The notes beneath the pieces were generated by a model. That model worked only from the letters and a program-made list of their open reading frames with translations, did no database searches and was not told the origin of the DNA. A program made the translations under genes and the position numbers. This document shows, one piece after another, positions 34,587-43,243 of a stretch of DNA of 64,000 nt; position 1 is the stretch's first letter; every line of letters begins with the position of its first letter. This stretch comes from DASSNR01 sp036278935 (GTDB lineage: Bacteria; Gemmatimonadota; Gemmatimonadetes; Gemmatimonadales; Gemmatimonadaceae). The stretch lies in contig DASUKA010000151.1 in assembly GCA_036278935.1 (NCBI GenBank), positions 29,743-93,742 on the forward strand. Direction: 5' to 3'.

Positions 34587-36636
34587 TCACTCGCTACCCG
34601 CCTTTCGTCTCTCGCGGCTCGCTTCCATCGCTCATCCCGTTCCGCTGGCGATTGCGGCGGCGGCGGTGCTGTTCGTGATCTACGTCGCCACACTGGCGCC
34701 GGGCATCACCTTCTGGGATCCCGGGGAATTCATCGCGGCAGTGCACGTGCTTGGCATCCCGCATCCGCCGGGAACGCCGTTGTTCGTCCTGGCGGAGCGC
34801 GCCTGGAGCGAGGCGCTGAGCTGGCTACCGCTGGCACTGGCCACGAACCTCTTCTCGGCGGCCTGCACCGCGGCGGCAGCCGGTGCACTGGCGCTGCTGC
34901 TCGCGCGCGCGACGCGTGCGCCGGTTGCGGCCTTCGGCGCCGCTCTCTGCGCGGGCGCCATGTCCACGGTGTGGCTCAACGCCACCGAGACCGAGGTCTA
35001 TGCCGCATCACTGCTGCTCGCGAGCGCCATGCTGCTGGCGGCGCACCGGGCAGCAACGCAGGACGATGACCGATGGGCCGCGCTCGCCGCCTACATGTTC
35101 GGCCTGGCGGTGCCGCTGCATGTGAGCGCGCTCGTTGCGGCACCGGCTGCGGTGACGCTTGCGGCGGGGTCGCCCACGGCTGGCGCGACAACGGGCATAC
35201 GATTCGGCTGGTCGCGCGCCAGCATCCTGGCCGGGGCGGCGATCGTCGCCGCCGGCGTCGGCTTGGCCTCGTGGCCGGTGGCGGCGAGTGGGGGAGTGGT
35301 GATGGCGCTCGTGCTCGTGGGCGCACGAGGGGGCATCTTCGGCGAGCGAACTCGTGGGACGCGAGTGGTGCTTGTCGCGGCGGCGATGCTGCTGCTGGGT
35401 CTCACGCCGCTCCTCTTCCTGCCCATCAGGGGCGCCCACCATCCCATGCTCAACGAGGGGAACCCCACCACGTGGCACGCCTTCTGGGATGTGATCGGGC
35501 GACATCAGTATGAGCGACATGGACTCTGGCCGCGGCAGGCACCGCTCTGGGCCCAGCTCGCCAATCTGTTCGAGTACGCGGATTGGCAGGTGGCGCTGGG
35601 ACTGGCGCCGCGCGTGTCCCCTTCCTGGTTGCGAACGCCGTTCACCCTGCTCTTTGCCTGCCTGGGTGTCGTGGGGTGCCTGGCGCATCGCGCCCGGGAC
35701 CGCCGGAGCTGGCGCGCGCTAGTGGTGCTCGTCGTCTGCGCCAGCGTGGGACTGGTGGTCTACCTGAACTTCAAGGCAGGCGCCTCGTTCGGGTACGGGG
35801 TGCTGCCGGATACGCTGCCGCATGAGGCGCGGGAGCGCGATTACTTCTTCACGCTGGCGTTTTGGGTGTGGGGCGCGTGGGCGGGCTTCGGCGCCGTCAC
35901 CGCCGTGCGCGCGCTGCCACGGCAGCGCGCGCAGGGGGTGCTGACCGGCGGGGGCGTCATGCTCGCGGCACTGCCGATCGCGCTCAACTGGCACGCGGTG
36001 AACCGGCGCCGCTTTCCCGCGTCCGCCATCCCGCGGCTCTCGGCCGAAGCGCTGCTCTGGAGCGCGCCGCGCCGTGGGGTGCTGGTGACGGGCGGTGACA
36101 ACGACTCGTTTCCTCTCTGGTACGTGCAGGCCTTGGAGCAGCGCCGTCCGGATGTGACCGTCGTCGTCGCTCCGCTCCTGCCGGCGAAGTGGTACCGTGC
36201 ACAGCTCGCGCGTCGCGATTCCCTACTCGATTCCGCGGCGGTTGCCAGGCCGGTGCACGCGGTGTCGGAGGGAGTGGTGCGCATCGCGGCCGGGGCACAG
36301 CGTGTTGGGCGTCCGCTCGCGTTTTCCCTCACAAGCGGAACCGAGCTCCGAGCCGCCGTCGGAGGGGGCTGGGTGCTGCGAGGTGTCGTATTCATGCGGG
36401 GGGGAGAGTCCAATGCCGTGTACAACGCCGCACTCGGCGCAGCCGTCGATACGAGCGTGACGGCTGCCTTCATTCGCCGATTCGGCTGGGCCGGGCACGA
36501 CACCGTGGCGAACGATCTGATCGATCCCGCCCCAGCGCTGTTCGCGCGCATGCTCGCCTGTCCCGCATTTGCGCGGCTGCAGGCTCGCGGGGCGCTTCGC
36601 GCGGATTCTCTTGATTCACCGTGTAAATTCCAGTAA
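34507..36636 (+). CDS. DUF2723-family polytopic membrane protein
   Basis: This roughly 709-residue protein matches the DUF2723/TMEM260-like family. The signature near the first loop is clear: TLAPGITFWDPGEFIAAVHVLGIPHPPGTPLFVL. About ten membrane spans follow, with a soluble C-terminal part starting near TGGDNDSFPLWYVQALEQRRPDV. The family is related to GT-C glycosyltransferases; human TMEM260 is an O-mannosyltransferase, but the bacterial substrate is unknown. The start is uncertain: the ATG at 34507 follows GGAGAGGAGG at some distance, and its first 40 codons lie inside quasi-palindromic element A, giving a low-complexity Ser/His-rich N terminus. Confidence 0.88.
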   Translation: MSSGKRPSRSGLSSAAATTHDSQPITHHSLPAFRLSRLASIAHPVPLAIAAAAVLFVIYVATLAPGITFWDPGEFIAAVHVLGIPHPPGTPLFVLAERAWSEALSWLPLALATNLFSAACTAAAAGALALLLARATRAPVAAFGAALCAGAMSTVWLNATETEVYAASLLLASAMLLAAHRAATQDDDRWAALAAYMFGLAVPLHVSALVAAPAAVTLAAGSPTAGATTGIRFGWSRASILAGAAIVAAGVGLASWPVAASGGVVMALVLVGARGGIFGERTRGTRVVLVAAAMLLLGLTPLLFLPIRGAHHPMLNEGNPTTWHAFWDVIGRHQYERHGLWPRQAPLWAQLANLFEYADWQVALGLAPRVSPSWLRTPFTLLFACLGVVGCLAHRARDRRSWRALVVLVVCASVGLVVYLNFKAGASFGYGVLPDTLPHEARERDYFFTLAFWVWGAWAGFGAVTAVRALPRQRAQGVLTGGGVMLAALPIALNWHAVNRRRFPASAIPRLSAEALLWSAPRRGVLVTGGDNDSFPLWYVQALEQRRPDVTVVVAPLLPAKWYRAQLARRDSLLDSAAVARPVHAVSEGVVRIAAGAQRVGRPLAFSLTSGTELRAAVGGGWVLRGVVFMRGGESNAVYNAALGAAVDTSVTAAFIRRFGWAGHDTVANDLIDPAPALFARMLACPAFARLQARGALRADSLDSPCKFQ

Positions 36637-36647
36637 AATAAACGGTT

Positions 36648-37328
36648 ATGCCCTTTCACGACATTGCCGCTCGGGTGGCGGATGTTCGGGTTCGCATTGC
36701 GATGGCGGCGGAGCGCGGTGGGCGGGGGCAATCCGTTACCATTATCGCGGTCACGAAGACCCACGGGCCCGAGGCGGTCACGGCGGCGTGGGATGCTGGG
36801 CTTCATGACGTCGGCGAAAATCGTGTGCAGGAGGCGCTCGGCAAGATGGCGGCCGTGGCTGCGCCGGTGCGGTGGCATCTGATTGGCCATCTCCAACGGA
36901 ACAAGGTACGGTCGCTCGATCGGTTCGACTTGCTGCACTCGCTGGACAGCGAGCGGCTCTCGGATGCGGTGAGCGCGTTCGGATTGGAGCGCGGCCGGCC
37001 GGTGGACGCGCTCGTGCAGGTGAACGTGGTGGGCGAGGCGAGCAAGGGCGGCTTCTCGCTGAAGGACATGGAGGCGGAGGCGGATCGGATGGCCGCCCGC
37101 ACGGGTATTCGAGTACGGGGCGTGATGGCGATCGCGCCGTTGGGCGCGGACGCATCGACACTGCGCTGCGTCTTTGAGGGGGCGCGCTCGGCGTGCGCGC
37201 TGCTCACTCGTGCCGGGTGTCCCGCGAGTGAGCTGTCCATGGGTATGTCGAACGACTACGAGATCGCGGTCGCGGAAGGAGCAACGATGGTCCGGCTTGG
37301 TACCGTTCTGTTTGGAGTGCGAGCATGA
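36648..37328 (+). CDS. yggS: YggS-family pyridoxal-phosphate homeostasis protein
   Basis: This 226-residue protein is a PLP-binding YggS/PLPBP homologue. It has VTIIAVTKTHGPEAV with the PLP lysine, HDVGENRVQEALGK, WHLIGHLQRNKV, VQVNVVGEASKGGF and the terminal LSMGMSNDYEIAVAEGATMVRLGTVLFG. It buffers free PLP and lacks its own enzyme activity. It stands 11 bp after the DUF2723 gene and overlaps divIVA by 4 bp. A yggS homologue next to divIVA and ileS is well known from Gram-positive division clusters. Confidence 0.95.
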   Translation: MPFHDIAARVADVRVRIAMAAERGGRGQSVTIIAVTKTHGPEAVTAAWDAGLHDVGENRVQEALGKMAAVAAPVRWHLIGHLQRNKVRSLDRFDLLHSLDSERLSDAVSAFGLERGRPVDALVQVNVVGEASKGGFSLKDMEAEADRMAARTGIRVRGVMAIAPLGADASTLRCVFEGARSACALLTRAGCPASELSMGMSNDYEIAVAEGATMVRLGTVLFGVRA

Positions 37329-37879
37329 TCGACGAAGGGTTCCATCTCACGGCGCTGGATGTGCGGCGCTTCGATTTCGGAGGGCGGACGTTCCGGGGAT
37401 ACGATCCCGCCAAGGTCGATGATTTCCGCAACCAGGTGGCGGAAGAGCTCGAGCGGCTCACCCGGGTGATACAGGAGCTGGAGGGGAAGGCGAAGAACTT
37501 CCACGAGCAGCTCCGCGCCTTCCGCGAGCGCGACAAGGCGATCAACGACGCGCTGATCTCCGCGCAACAGTTGCGTGCCGAGATGCGCGAGCAGGCGGAG
37601 CGCGAGGGGCAGCTCATTCTTCGCGAGGCGCACGCCGAGGGCGAGCGCATCATCGAAGCCTCGCGGGGCGATCTGGAAAAGATGAAGGCGCAGCTCATCC
37701 AGCTCGAGCAATCGCGCGTGGCGTTTACCCACCAGCTCCGGATGCTCGTCGAGCGGCAGCTCGCGGAGTTGGCGGCTGCGGAGGGTGTGGTGCCCCGGCG
37801 CGTGGGCGATGGCGAGGCGGGCGATGCGCGTCCGGACGCCAAGACACCGGCGTGGCTCGAGTCGCTGGTAAAGGAATAA
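37325..37879 (+). CDS. divIVA: DivIVA-domain coiled-coil protein
   Basis: This 184-residue protein has the N-terminal DivIVA membrane-binding region (LTALDVRRFDFGGRTFRGYDPAKVDDFRNQVAEELE, including the RGYDPAKVDDFL-like core) and a long coiled coil to about residue 160, then a short charged tail. DivIVA proteins sense negative membrane curvature at poles and septa and organise division or wall growth. The start overlaps the yggS stop (ATGA). The stop overlaps the next gene as TAATG. The polar role is notable given the MglA system encoded 16 kb downstream. Confidence 0.9.
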   Translation: MIDEGFHLTALDVRRFDFGGRTFRGYDPAKVDDFRNQVAEELERLTRVIQELEGKAKNFHEQLRAFRERDKAINDALISAQQLRAEMREQAEREGQLILREAHAEGERIIEASRGDLEKMKAQLIQLEQSRVAFTHQLRMLVERQLAELAAAEGVVPRRVGDGEAGDARPDAKTPAWLESLVKE

Positions 37880-38769
37880 TGGCGCGGCGCAACATCGCGG
37901 CGGAGCCGCCGGCAGTCGCCGCGCTCCCCCTGGACAGCCGTACGCCGGATCTGCACAGCAGCGACCGCATCGCGCGTGCCGCGGATGCCGTGCGCTCGCG
38001 CTTTGACGCGACGCCGAGCGTGGCGATCATCCTGGGCACCGGTCTCGGGGCGTTGGCACGCGAGATCGACACGACGACGGTAGTGGAGTATGGCGACATC
38101 CCGGACTTTCCGCTGTCGACCGTCGAATCGCACGCCGGCAGGCTGCTCTGTGGGACACTGGGCGGTCAGACCGTTGTGGCCATGCAGGGGCGCTTTCACC
38201 GCTACGAGGGATACTCCCTCCGCGAGGTGACCTTCCCGGTTCGCGTGCTGCGTGCGCTCGGCGCCAGCACGCTCGTCGTCTCCAACGCATGCGGCGGCAT
38301 GCACCCGCTCTGGAACGCCGGGGAGCTGATGCTGATTGCCGACCACATCAATCTACTGGGCGACAACCCGCTCATCGGTCCCAACGACGATGCGCTGGGT
38401 CCGCGCTTTCCGGACATGTCCGCGCCGTACGACGACGAGCTACGGGCGCTGGCGCGTGAGGTGGCGCGGGAGCGCGGCATTCTCCTCCGCGAGGGTGTAT
38501 ACGTCGCCGTCACCGGACCCAGTCTCGAAACGCGCGCCGAGTACCGTTTTCTCCGGGGGATCGGCGCGGACGTGGTGGGGATGTCGACCGTCCCTGAAGT
38601 CATTGTAGCCGTGCACGGCGGCATGCGCGTGCTCGGCCTGTCGATCATCACCGACCGGTGCCTGCCGGATGCGCTCGAGCCGGCCACCGTCGAACAGATC
38701 ATCGCTGTGGCGGCGAGCGCGGAGCCGCAGCTGACCGCGCTGGTGCGCGGCGTGTTGGAGCGGATGTGA
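37879..38769 (+). CDS. punA: Purine nucleoside phosphorylase
   Basis: This 296-residue enzyme cleaves purine nucleosides with phosphate to the base and ribose-1-phosphate. It follows the trimeric PNP family: VAIILGTGLGALAREI, the phosphate-site FPLSTVESHAGRLLCG, QGRFHRYEGYS, VVSNACGGMHP, then YVAVTGPSLETRAEYRF and GADVVGMSTVPEVIVA. About 30 N-terminal residues are extra. The ATG has AAGGAA directly upstream and overlaps the divIVA stop. With hpt at 30.1 kb this gives two purine-salvage genes in the window. The ileS start lies within its last codons. Confidence 0.93.
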   Translation: MARRNIAAEPPAVAALPLDSRTPDLHSSDRIARAADAVRSRFDATPSVAIILGTGLGALAREIDTTTVVEYGDIPDFPLSTVESHAGRLLCGTLGGQTVVAMQGRFHRYEGYSLREVTFPVRVLRALGASTLVVSNACGGMHPLWNAGELMLIADHINLLGDNPLIGPNDDALGPRFPDMSAPYDDELRALAREVARERGILLREGVYVAVTGPSLETRAEYRFLRGIGADVVGMSTVPEVIVAVHGGMRVLGLSIITDRCLPDALEPATVEQIIAVAASAEPQLTALVRGVLERM

Positions 38770-41700
38770 CGGCCACCAGACCACCGCGGGTGCAGTACCA
38801 GGAGCTCCCGGCGGACGTTTCGGTCAGTGACTTCGAGCAAGCGGTGCTCGAGCGCTGGAGCGCGGGCGGCATCCTGGAGCGCGCGGACGCTGCGCGCGCG
38901 GGGCAGCCCGAATTCGTGTTCTACGAAGGCCCGCCCACGGCCAATGGCCGCCCGGGCATCCATCACGTGTTCGCGCGCACCATCAAGGATCTCTTCTGCC
39001 GGTACCGCGTGATGACCGGTTGCCACGTGACGCGCAAGGCCGGGTGGGACACCCACGGGCTGCCGGTGGAGATCGAGGTGGAGAAGCAGTTGCCGGAGCT
39101 CCTGGCGGCGCGGCACGGCCTGTCACCGGCGGCGCTTGCCTCGCTCAGCGGGAAGCAGCTGATCGAAGAGTTCGGTGTGGAGGAATTCAACCGGCTCTGT
39201 CGGGAGAGCGTGTGGACGTACAAGGCTGAGTGGGAGCGGTTGAGCGAGCGCATCGGCTACTGGCTCGATTACCGTGATCCGTACATCACATACGCCAACA
39301 GCTACATCGAAAGCGAGTGGTGGGCGCTCGAGACGCTGTACAACCGCAACCTCCTGTACCGCGGGCGCAAGATCCTGCCGTACTGCGCCCGTTGCGGCAC
39401 GGCGCTCTCGAGCCACGAGGTGGCGCAGGGCTACGAGGATGTGCGCGACCCGAGCGTGTATGTGGCGCTGGAGCTGCGAGAGGAGGAAGGAGAAAGGAGA
39501 GAGGAAGAACTGACTATGGGGGAGAGGCCGCAGTCGCAAGAGCCGGCCTCCTTTCTCCTCTCTCCTTTCTCCGCTCGTCGAATTCTGGTCTGGACCACGA
39601 CGCCATGGACGCTGGTGTCGAACACGGCGCTCGCGGTACATCCGGACCTCATCTATCTCGAGGTACGGCGCCCGGAGGCACCGGAAGAGGGGACGCTCAT
39701 CCTGGCCGAATCGCGGGCAGCGGCGACGCTCGGTGAGGACTTCACCGATCGATGGGAGATCGTGCAGCGACTGCCGGGGCGTGCGCTTGAGGGCCTGCAC
39801 TACCACCGCCCTCTGGACTGGGTGCAATACGGCGATGGTGCGCACGAAGTGATTGTGGCGGAGTCGTTCGTGGCCGCGGATGAAGGCACGGGGATCGTGC
39901 ACATGTCGCCGGCGTTCGGGGCGGACGACTACGGGGCCGGGCAGCGGCACGGACTGGCGTTCGTGCAGCCGGTGGATCTGCGCGGGCGCTTTCCTGCGGC
40001 CATGCCGGTGGTGGGCGGTCTATTCGTGAAGGATGCCGATGCGCGAATCATCGAGGAACTGCGCACGCGCGGCGTGCTCTTTCGCGCCGAGACGATCGAG
40101 CACGCGTATCCGCACTGCTGGCGCTGCGGTACGCCGCTACTGTACTACGCCCGCGAGTCCTGGTTCGTGCGGACGACCGCGTTCCGCGATGCCATGCTCG
40201 CGCGGAACGCGCGGGTGCAGTGGCATCCGCCGGAGATAGGGACCGGGCGATTCGGCGAATGGCTGGAGAACAACATCGATTGGGCGCTGTCGCGTGATCG
40301 CTACTGGGGAACACCGCTGCCCGTGTGGGTGTGCGAGGCTGATCCATCGCATGTGGAAGTGATCGGCAGCTATGCGGCGCTCGCCGAGCGCGCCGGCCGG
40401 GCGCTCCCGGCCGATTTCGACCCGCACAAGCCGTACATCGACGCGTATACGTGGCCCTGCGCGGCATGCGCGGCGAGGGACGCGATGACGGGCGAGGAGA
40501 AAGGAGAAAGGCGAGAGGAGGTGGCAGGTTCGGGCTCGGAACCGAGAACTGCTGCTGTGTCTTCTCCCCTTTCTCCTATCTCCTCTCCCGGTCCTATGAT
40601 GCGCCGCGTGCCCGAGGTGATCGATACGTGGTTCGATTCCGGGTCGATGCCCTTTGCGCAGTGGCACTATCCGTTCGAGCACGAGGAGCGGCTGGACCGG
40701 CAATATCCGGCCGACCTGATCGCGGAGGGCGTGGACCAGACGCGCGGGTGGTTCTACTCGCTGCTGGCCATTGCCACCGGGTTGGGCGACGCGCTGCCCC
40801 ACAACGGCGGCGCCGCCGGGGCGGAGCGCATCGGGGACATCGCCGCGCCATATCGCACGGTGGTCGTGAACGACCTGGTGCTCGACGCCAACGGCGTGAA
40901 AATGTCGAAAAGCCGTGGCAACAGCGTGGATCCGTGGAGTGTGATCGAGCGTCACGGCGCCGACGCCGTGCGGCTGTTTCTCATCGCATCCAGCCAGGTG
41001 TGGGTGCCCAGGCGATTCGACGACGATGCGGTGCGGCAGAGCGCGGGGCAGTTCCTGCTCACGCTCCGGAACATCTACGATGGCATCTTCGCGCGCTACG
41101 CGAATTTCGGGTGGTCGCCGGGCCCGGATGATCCCGCGGTGGCGGAGCGACCTGCCGTGGACCGGTGGATACTCTCCCGTCTCGCCCGGGTGGAACGCGA
41201 GGTGAACGACCTCCTGGCGCGATACGAGGCGACGGCAGCGGCCCGTGCGCTCATGGACTTCGTGGTGGATGACGTGTCCAACTGGTACGTGCGGCTCAAC
41301 CGCGCGCGGTTCTACGACGTGGAAACGTCGGACAACCGGGCCGCGTTCGCCACACTGTACGACGTGCTGGTGGTCACGTGCCGGCTACTGGCGCCCATCG
41401 CTCCCTTTCTCACCGACTGGATGCACCGGGCGCTCACGGGCGAGTCGGCGCACCTGGCGTCGTTCAGTCGAGGGGAAGAGGCCGCGGAGGCGCTTGACGA
41501 GGCACTGGAGCTTGCCATGACGCAGATCCGCACGCTCGCCACGTTGGGGCGCGCGGCGCGGGAGACGGTCGGGATCAAGGTTCGGCAGCCTCTTTCGCGA
41601 TTGGTATGCGTTGTGCCAAATTACCAGGTTATGCTGTTCGATGCCTTAAAGCCGCTCCTGGCGGCCGAGTTGAACGTCAAGCAGGTGGAGGTGGCGTCCA

Positions 41701-42254
41701 CGGACCACGCACTGGTGCGCCTGGAAGGCAAGGCGAACTTCCGCTCGCTGGGCAAGCGATTCGGCAAGCGCACGCCGATGGCGGCGCAGGCCGTGTCGTC
41801 GCTTGGCGCGGAGGCGCTGGCGCGCTTCGAGCGCGGGGAACCGGTGGCGATCTCCGTGGAGGGGGAATCGCACGCGCTCCTGCCGGAGGATGTGCAGGTG
41901 GTGCGCCGCGCGGCGGGCGACCTGGTGGTGCAGGAGTCCGCCGGCTACGTGGCGGCGATCGATCCGACGGTCACGCCGGAGTTGCGTGCGGAGGGGTTGG
42001 CGCGTGAAGTGGTGAGCCGGGTACAGCGTCTGCGCAAGGACGCGGGGCTGGCGGTAAGTGATCGCATTTGGCTGCACGTTGCAGGGAGCGAGGAGATTGA
42101 ACGCGCGGTTCGGGAATTCCGGGAGCACGTGACCGGGGAAGTGCTTGCGCGCGATGTGACCATCGGAGGATCCATGGCGGGTTCACCAGACGCGATGCAG
42201 ACGGTGGAGCTGGATGGCCTCCCCGTCCAGCTCGCCTTGACCAGAGTACAGTAG
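38766..42254 (+). CDS. ileS: Isoleucyl-tRNA synthetase carrying two low-complexity insertions
   Basis: This 1162-residue synthetase charges tRNA-Ile. It is of the class with GIHH instead of HIGH (PPTANGRPGIHHVFARTIKD), and KMSKS is present (VKMSKSRGN). The editing-domain motif LVWTTTPWTLVSN and the RVPEVIDTWFDSGSMPFAQ region are intact. Two insertions break the expected sequence: residues about 238-272 (REEEGERREEELTMGE then PASFLLSPFSA) and about 575-612 (GEEKGERREEVAGSG then AAVSSPLSPISSPG). Both coincide exactly with quasi-palindromic DNA elements B and C, read in frame. The GTG at 38766 has GGAG upstream. This IleRS class is often less sensitive to mupirocin. Confidence 0.95.
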   Translation: MTATRPPRVQYQELPADVSVSDFEQAVLERWSAGGILERADAARAGQPEFVFYEGPPTANGRPGIHHVFARTIKDLFCRYRVMTGCHVTRKAGWDTHGLPVEIEVEKQLPELLAARHGLSPAALASLSGKQLIEEFGVEEFNRLCRESVWTYKAEWERLSERIGYWLDYRDPYITYANSYIESEWWALETLYNRNLLYRGRKILPYCARCGTALSSHEVAQGYEDVRDPSVYVALELREEEGERREEELTMGERPQSQEPASFLLSPFSARRILVWTTTPWTLVSNTALAVHPDLIYLEVRRPEAPEEGTLILAESRAAATLGEDFTDRWEIVQRLPGRALEGLHYHRPLDWVQYGDGAHEVIVAESFVAADEGTGIVHMSPAFGADDYGAGQRHGLAFVQPVDLRGRFPAAMPVVGGLFVKDADARIIEELRTRGVLFRAETIEHAYPHCWRCGTPLLYYARESWFVRTTAFRDAMLARNARVQWHPPEIGTGRFGEWLENNIDWALSRDRYWGTPLPVWVCEADPSHVEVIGSYAALAERAGRALPADFDPHKPYIDAYTWPCAACAARDAMTGEEKGERREEVAGSGSEPRTAAVSSPLSPISSPGPMMRRVPEVIDTWFDSGSMPFAQWHYPFEHEERLDRQYPADLIAEGVDQTRGWFYSLLAIATGLGDALPHNGGAAGAERIGDIAAPYRTVVVNDLVLDANGVKMSKSRGNSVDPWSVIERHGADAVRLFLIASSQVWVPRRFDDDAVRQSAGQFLLTLRNIYDGIFARYANFGWSPGPDDPAVAERPAVDRWILSRLARVEREVNDLLARYEATAAARALMDFVVDDVSNWYVRLNRARFYDVETSDNRAAFATLYDVLVVTCRLLAPIAPFLTDWMHRALTGESAHLASFSRGEEAAEALDEALELAMTQIRTLATLGRAARETVGIKVRQPLSRLVCVVPNYQVMLFDALKPLLAAELNVKQVEVASTDHALVRLEGKANFRSLGKRFGKRTPMAAQAVSSLGAEALARFERGEPVAISVEGESHALLPEDVQVVRRAAGDLVVQESAGYVAAIDPTVTPELRAEGLAREVVSRVQRLRKDAGLAVSDRIWLHVAGSEEIERAVREFREHVTGEVLARDVTIGGSMAGSPDAMQTVELDGLPVQLALTRVQ
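39489..39572 (+). repeat. Quasi-palindromic element B, in frame inside ileS
   Basis: Two 17-nt arms are perfect reverse complements: 39489-39505 (GGAGAAAGGAGAGAGGA) and 39556-39572. The spacer is 50 nt. Looser purine/pyrimidine symmetry extends to about 39475-39585. The element is translated as a Glu/Arg-rich stretch, then a hydrophobic-Ser-Pro stretch, immediately before the WTTTPWTL editing motif of the synthetase. Its base composition and codon use differ sharply from the flanking ileS sequence. Confidence 0.88.
40491..40588 (+). repeat. Quasi-palindromic element C, in frame inside ileS
   Basis: Arms at 40491-40518 and 40561-40588 are complementary at 24 of 28 positions, with a 42-nt spacer that itself has a small palindrome (CTCGGAACCGAG). 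The arm core AGGAGAAAGG is shared with element B. It is read in frame and falls just before the RVPEVIDTWFDSGS motif of ileS. Element B lies about 1 kb upstream in the same gene. Confidence 0.88.
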
Positions 42255-42255
42255 C

Positions 42256-42699
42256 ATGCCGTCTTCGACGAGTGCCAAGAAGTCACCATCCCCCAAGCGG
42301 ATGAGCCGCAAGATGCTCGCACACTTCGAACAGCGACTGATCGAGGAGCGCAAGCGGGTGCTCAAGGAGCTGGGGCAGTACACCGAGACGTTCAATGCGA
42401 CGCCGCAGTCGGAGGACGGCGATCTGAGCGCCTATTCCTTCCACATGGCGGACCAGGGGACAGACGCCATGGAACGCGAGAAGGCGTTTCTGTTCGCCAG
42501 CCACGAAGGACGATTCCTCTGGCATATCGACGAGGCGTTGCGGCGGCTCTATCGATCGCCCGAGACCTTCGGGCGATGCCAGAACTGCGGCGAGTATATC
42601 GACTTCGACCGGCTGGATGCCCTTCCGCACGCCAGATTCTGCATTGCCTGCAAGCAGCGCGAAGAAGATGGAAAAAAGAAGCAGCGCGCCGCCCAGTAA
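42256..42699 (+). CDS. TraR/DksA-family zinc-finger protein
   Basis: This 147-residue protein matches the TraR/DksA C4 zinc-finger family. The finger uses CQNCGEYID and CIACK, spaced as usual. The N-terminal part is a helical hairpin (LIEERKRVLKELGQYTE). DksA-like proteins bind RNA polymerase in the secondary channel and affect stringent-type control; the acidic DxxDxA hairpin tip of E. coli DksA is not obvious, so the exact role is uncertain. It starts right after ileS and overlaps lspA by 32 bp. TraR-type genes between ileS and lspA occur in several phyla. Confidence 0.92.
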   Translation: MPSSTSAKKSPSPKRMSRKMLAHFEQRLIEERKRVLKELGQYTETFNATPQSEDGDLSAYSFHMADQGTDAMEREKAFLFASHEGRFLWHIDEALRRLYRSPETFGRCQNCGEYIDFDRLDALPHARFCIACKQREEDGKKKQRAAQ

Positions 42700-43231
42700 A
42701 CGGCGGGTGTTCGCGGCGATCGTCTGCGTGGTCGTCGCGCTCGACGTCATCACGAAACTCTGGGCGCAGACGGCGTTGCTGCCGCAGCGCATCCCCCGTG
42801 AGGTGCTTGGCGATTGGGTGCGCCTCACCCTCGTCTACAACCCCGGTGCGGCCTTCGGGCTGTACCTCGGGTCGTACTCTCGCGTCATCTTCCTGGTGCT
42901 CACGGCAGTGGCCCTGGTCATCCTGGGACGGCTCTATGCAACCACCCGTCCGGGACATGTCGCCCGGATCGTGGCCATTGGCCTCGTCTGCGGCGGGGCC
43001 ATCGGCAATCTGATTGACCGCGTCATCTCGCCCCGCGGCGTGGTGGACTTTCTGGACCTGGGTATCCGCGACATGCGGTGGCCCACGTTCAATGTGGCGG
43101 ACATCGCGGTGACCACTGGCGCGTTGCTGCTGGCGTGGGTGCTCTGGGTGGAGGACGCCAGGGAGAACGCGGAGGCAGCGGCGGAGTCGGCCGCGCCACC
43201 GGGCGGGGCAGAGCCGAACGAGGGGACGTAG
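42668..43231 (+). CDS. lspA: Prolipoprotein signal peptidase (signal peptidase II)
   Basis: This 187-residue inner-membrane aspartic protease removes signal peptides from prolipoproteins. It has four membrane spans and the conserved motifs DVITKLWA, YNPGAAFGL, GAIGNLIDRV and FNVADIAVTTGALLL. The catalytic aspartates lie in NLIDR and NVADI. The C-terminal tail after about residue 165 is acidic and Ala/Pro-rich. The ATG at 42668 with GAAGAAG upstream lies within the TraR-like gene. The SusD-like protein in this window is one potential substrate. rluD follows after 12 bp. Confidence 0.94.
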   Translation: MEKRSSAPPSKRRVFAAIVCVVVALDVITKLWAQTALLPQRIPREVLGDWVRLTLVYNPGAAFGLYLGSYSRVIFLVLTAVALVILGRLYATTRPGHVARIVAIGLVCGGAIGNLIDRVISPRGVVDFLDLGIRDMRWPTFNVADIAVTTGALLLAWVLWVEDARENAEAAAESAAPPGGAEPNEGT

Positions 43232-43243
43232 CCCGGGCGGCGC

